A program made the translations under genes and the position numbers. DNA of 64,000 bases, taken from NCBI RefSeq assembly GCF_028554725.1, contig NC_071671.1, forward strand, positions 1,116,001-1,180,000, in the 5' to 3' direction. Positions within the stretch are counted from its first letter, which is position 1; the number at the start of each line of letters is the position of its first letter. The notes beneath the pieces are model-generated. The model was given only the letters and a program-made list of their open reading frames with translations, had not been told where the DNA came from and did not search any database. Source of the stretch: Zeugodacus cucurbitae. Lineage: Eukaryota; Arthropoda; Insecta; Diptera; Tephritidae. This document shows, piece after piece, positions 62,280-64,000 of this stretch.

Positions 62280-64000
62280 ATATACAAGCTTGCTTCATAA
62301 TCCGAGAGAAAGACATTGGACTCTTAAGACTAGAGATCGTAATCAAGTTTTAGCTCATTACAAATAAAATATAATTTCATGATCGAATTTTCTTCATTTT
62401 ACTTTTTTAAATGAACCCACGCAAGAAACGGGAATTGCATACATATGTATGTATTATTTGGGGAATATGTATTATAACATTTGAAATGTTTGTTTAAACC
62501 CGTTCGAAGCTAGTTTTTATTTTATTTTCAGGTCTGCTAGGTTTTATATAAAACTAACGGTTCCAAAAGTCGAATATTATTTCCTCTATATCCTTACGGA
62601 ACTTTCTGCCCTGAATGACAGTTGGCAACTCTGCCTCATTTGAATTAAGCTATAATTATTTGGTAAAAAAGACGACCTTTGAACGTCAACACGCTTAGAT
62701 ATAAATACCTAATAAAAGGCACCAACCAACGAACAATATATATTTACAGTGTAAGGGCTAACCTTTGTCAATTTGTATATGGCATTACTCGCGTGTGTTT
62801 GTCGTCGTGTGTTTTGGGTAATTTAGTACTATTTAGACGCAAATGTGCTTGTCTTTCATAATTTTCTCCGTTTTGTTGTTTCCTTACACATTTTTTTTCC
62901 TATTTATTTTCATATGTTTACTTAGGATGAGCCCAAAATGCACGCTTTGTCCTTGATAATTGTGGCCACACACACTTACAGATATTTGTTTTTGTATTAA
63001 AGGTCGTGTTTGTTTGTTTGCTTGTATGTTGCTTAATGGTGTTTAACGTGTCGACTAAATGAGATAATTTGTGGAGAAAAAAATGACAAAAATTTTGGGG
63101 AAATTATGTAATTACCGAGGGCTTATGGGCTTTGCTGTGCTGTTTGGGGAAGTAAACAAAGCAAGTGAAAGGTTGAGAAATAAAAAATAATATAAAATAA
63201 AATAAATAGTAATAAAAATAATAAAAAGTGGTTAAGTGAGGCGATTTATTTTTTATTTTTTGGAGACGTTGTGCAAGAAAATATTTATATGAAGAAATAT
63301 ATCAGTTAAAAGGGACAAATTAACAAAAAAATCACGCTGCAGCTGGATTTCTTTGCTTTAAGAATAGTACTCATTTATGTCTTTAGCAGATCCTCTAGAC
63401 TCATTCGAGTACCTTCAACCTAACCTATAAAGCCCGTTTACTCTAATATGAATTCTAGTTTGAGTGGTTTTCCAGAAGAGTTTGCTCGGAGGCGTTCATT
63501 GTTACCGAAAACAAGTTGTTTCAACAAATTAACTTCCAAACAAATGTCTATTGACTTCCCAGAAGGAACCCTGTCCTCTCTTTGCAGTTTCTTCTTTGCC
63601 TCTTTATCGAGCACTAATTAAGTTTAGTTTGCAGTTTAAAACCCGCATTGCCGCACTAATTGTTTTCACTCTTTTGCGCAAAAAGTTCTAAGTGGACGCC
63701 GAAGACTGGACGCCCATTACACACACATACACATACACATACACAGTCATACGTACAAGCAAAGAAGCAACGCAGAAATTGTGTATTGAACACTTGCGCA
63801 ATTATGATTGAGCCGAAACTATTATGAAGTGCTACGCAACTATGCAACTCTGCAACTCAATTAAACTAAATATTGGGATGCCATACAACAAACAATACAT
63901 ATGATATAATAGCAACAACAACTCACATGTAGCATGTACACTTACTTATCTTAACTGAAAGCAAGCATCACTGTATGAGATAATAATATAATCTAGTTTA
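62280..64000. other. Gene-poor 3' flank
   Basis: No supported gene. AT-rich, with a CACATA microsatellite at about 63719-63745. Confidence 0.55.

Noticed and set aside
61822..62287. Frames of 70-117 codons on both strands over the tandem arrays
   Set aside because: Products simply repeat the DNA period.

Overview
The window reads as nuclear DNA of a higher (schizophoran) fly, most likely a tephritid fruit fly. Evidence: a single-exon septin that matches Drosophila peanut almost residue for residue outside its N-terminus, short introns of 59-134 bp with GT/AG borders, AT-rich intergenic DNA full of TACATATGTA-type microsatellites, and several copies of dispersed repeats common in tephritid and related fly genomes (the family starting with TTCGGGTGTAACCGAACA, and the TTG-run / GGTCCGTTCCGGTTA family). 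The species assignment is inference; the fly assignment is firm.

Layout. 1-4.5 kb: no recognisable gene. 4.6-8.1 kb: the septin gene peanut (pnut), plus strand, with its coding region in one exon (6124-7704), a possible upstream non-coding exon, and AATAAA signals at 7922 and 8100-8119. 8.1-32.7 kb: a long gene-poor stretch (intergenic or intron of a gene extending outside the window) holding two copies of a non-autonomous repeat family (14.8-15.9 and 30.75-31.23 kb). 32.8-35.7 kb: CUB-serine protease gene A (plus, 4 exons). 35.8-43.3 kb: no gene, but an internally deleted Tc1/mariner element (41.14-42.08 kb). 43.4-46.9 kb: two further CUB-serine protease genes, B and C (minus, head to tail, about 280 bp apart). 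49.4-50.0 kb: decayed LINE on the minus strand. 51.5-55.3 kb: a GC-richer, stop-poor island without a convincing gene. 52.67-53.06 kb: a short mariner-derived element with terminal inverted repeats. 57.0-58.4 kb: third copy of the non-autonomous repeat, inverted. 59.8-60.6 kb: 5'-truncated LINE ending in RNase H and a zinc-knuckle tail. 61.66-62.26 kb: a 73-bp tandem array carrying paired CACGTG palindromes, followed by a second degenerate repeat.

How the genes relate. Peanut is a housekeeping cytoskeletal GTPase with no evident link to the proteases. The three proteases are paralogues: each has a secretory leader, one CUB domain, a short CxCGW linker motif, an R/K activation site and a complete His-Asp-Ser triad with trypsin-type Asp189. 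Three intron positions and phases are shared. All three have an aromatic residue where chymotrypsin-fold proteases normally have Gly193. They are probably secreted zymogens; their substrates cannot be read from the sequence. Exon models were built by hand from splice borders and reading frame, and all three close in frame, except that the first coding exon of gene C could not be found.
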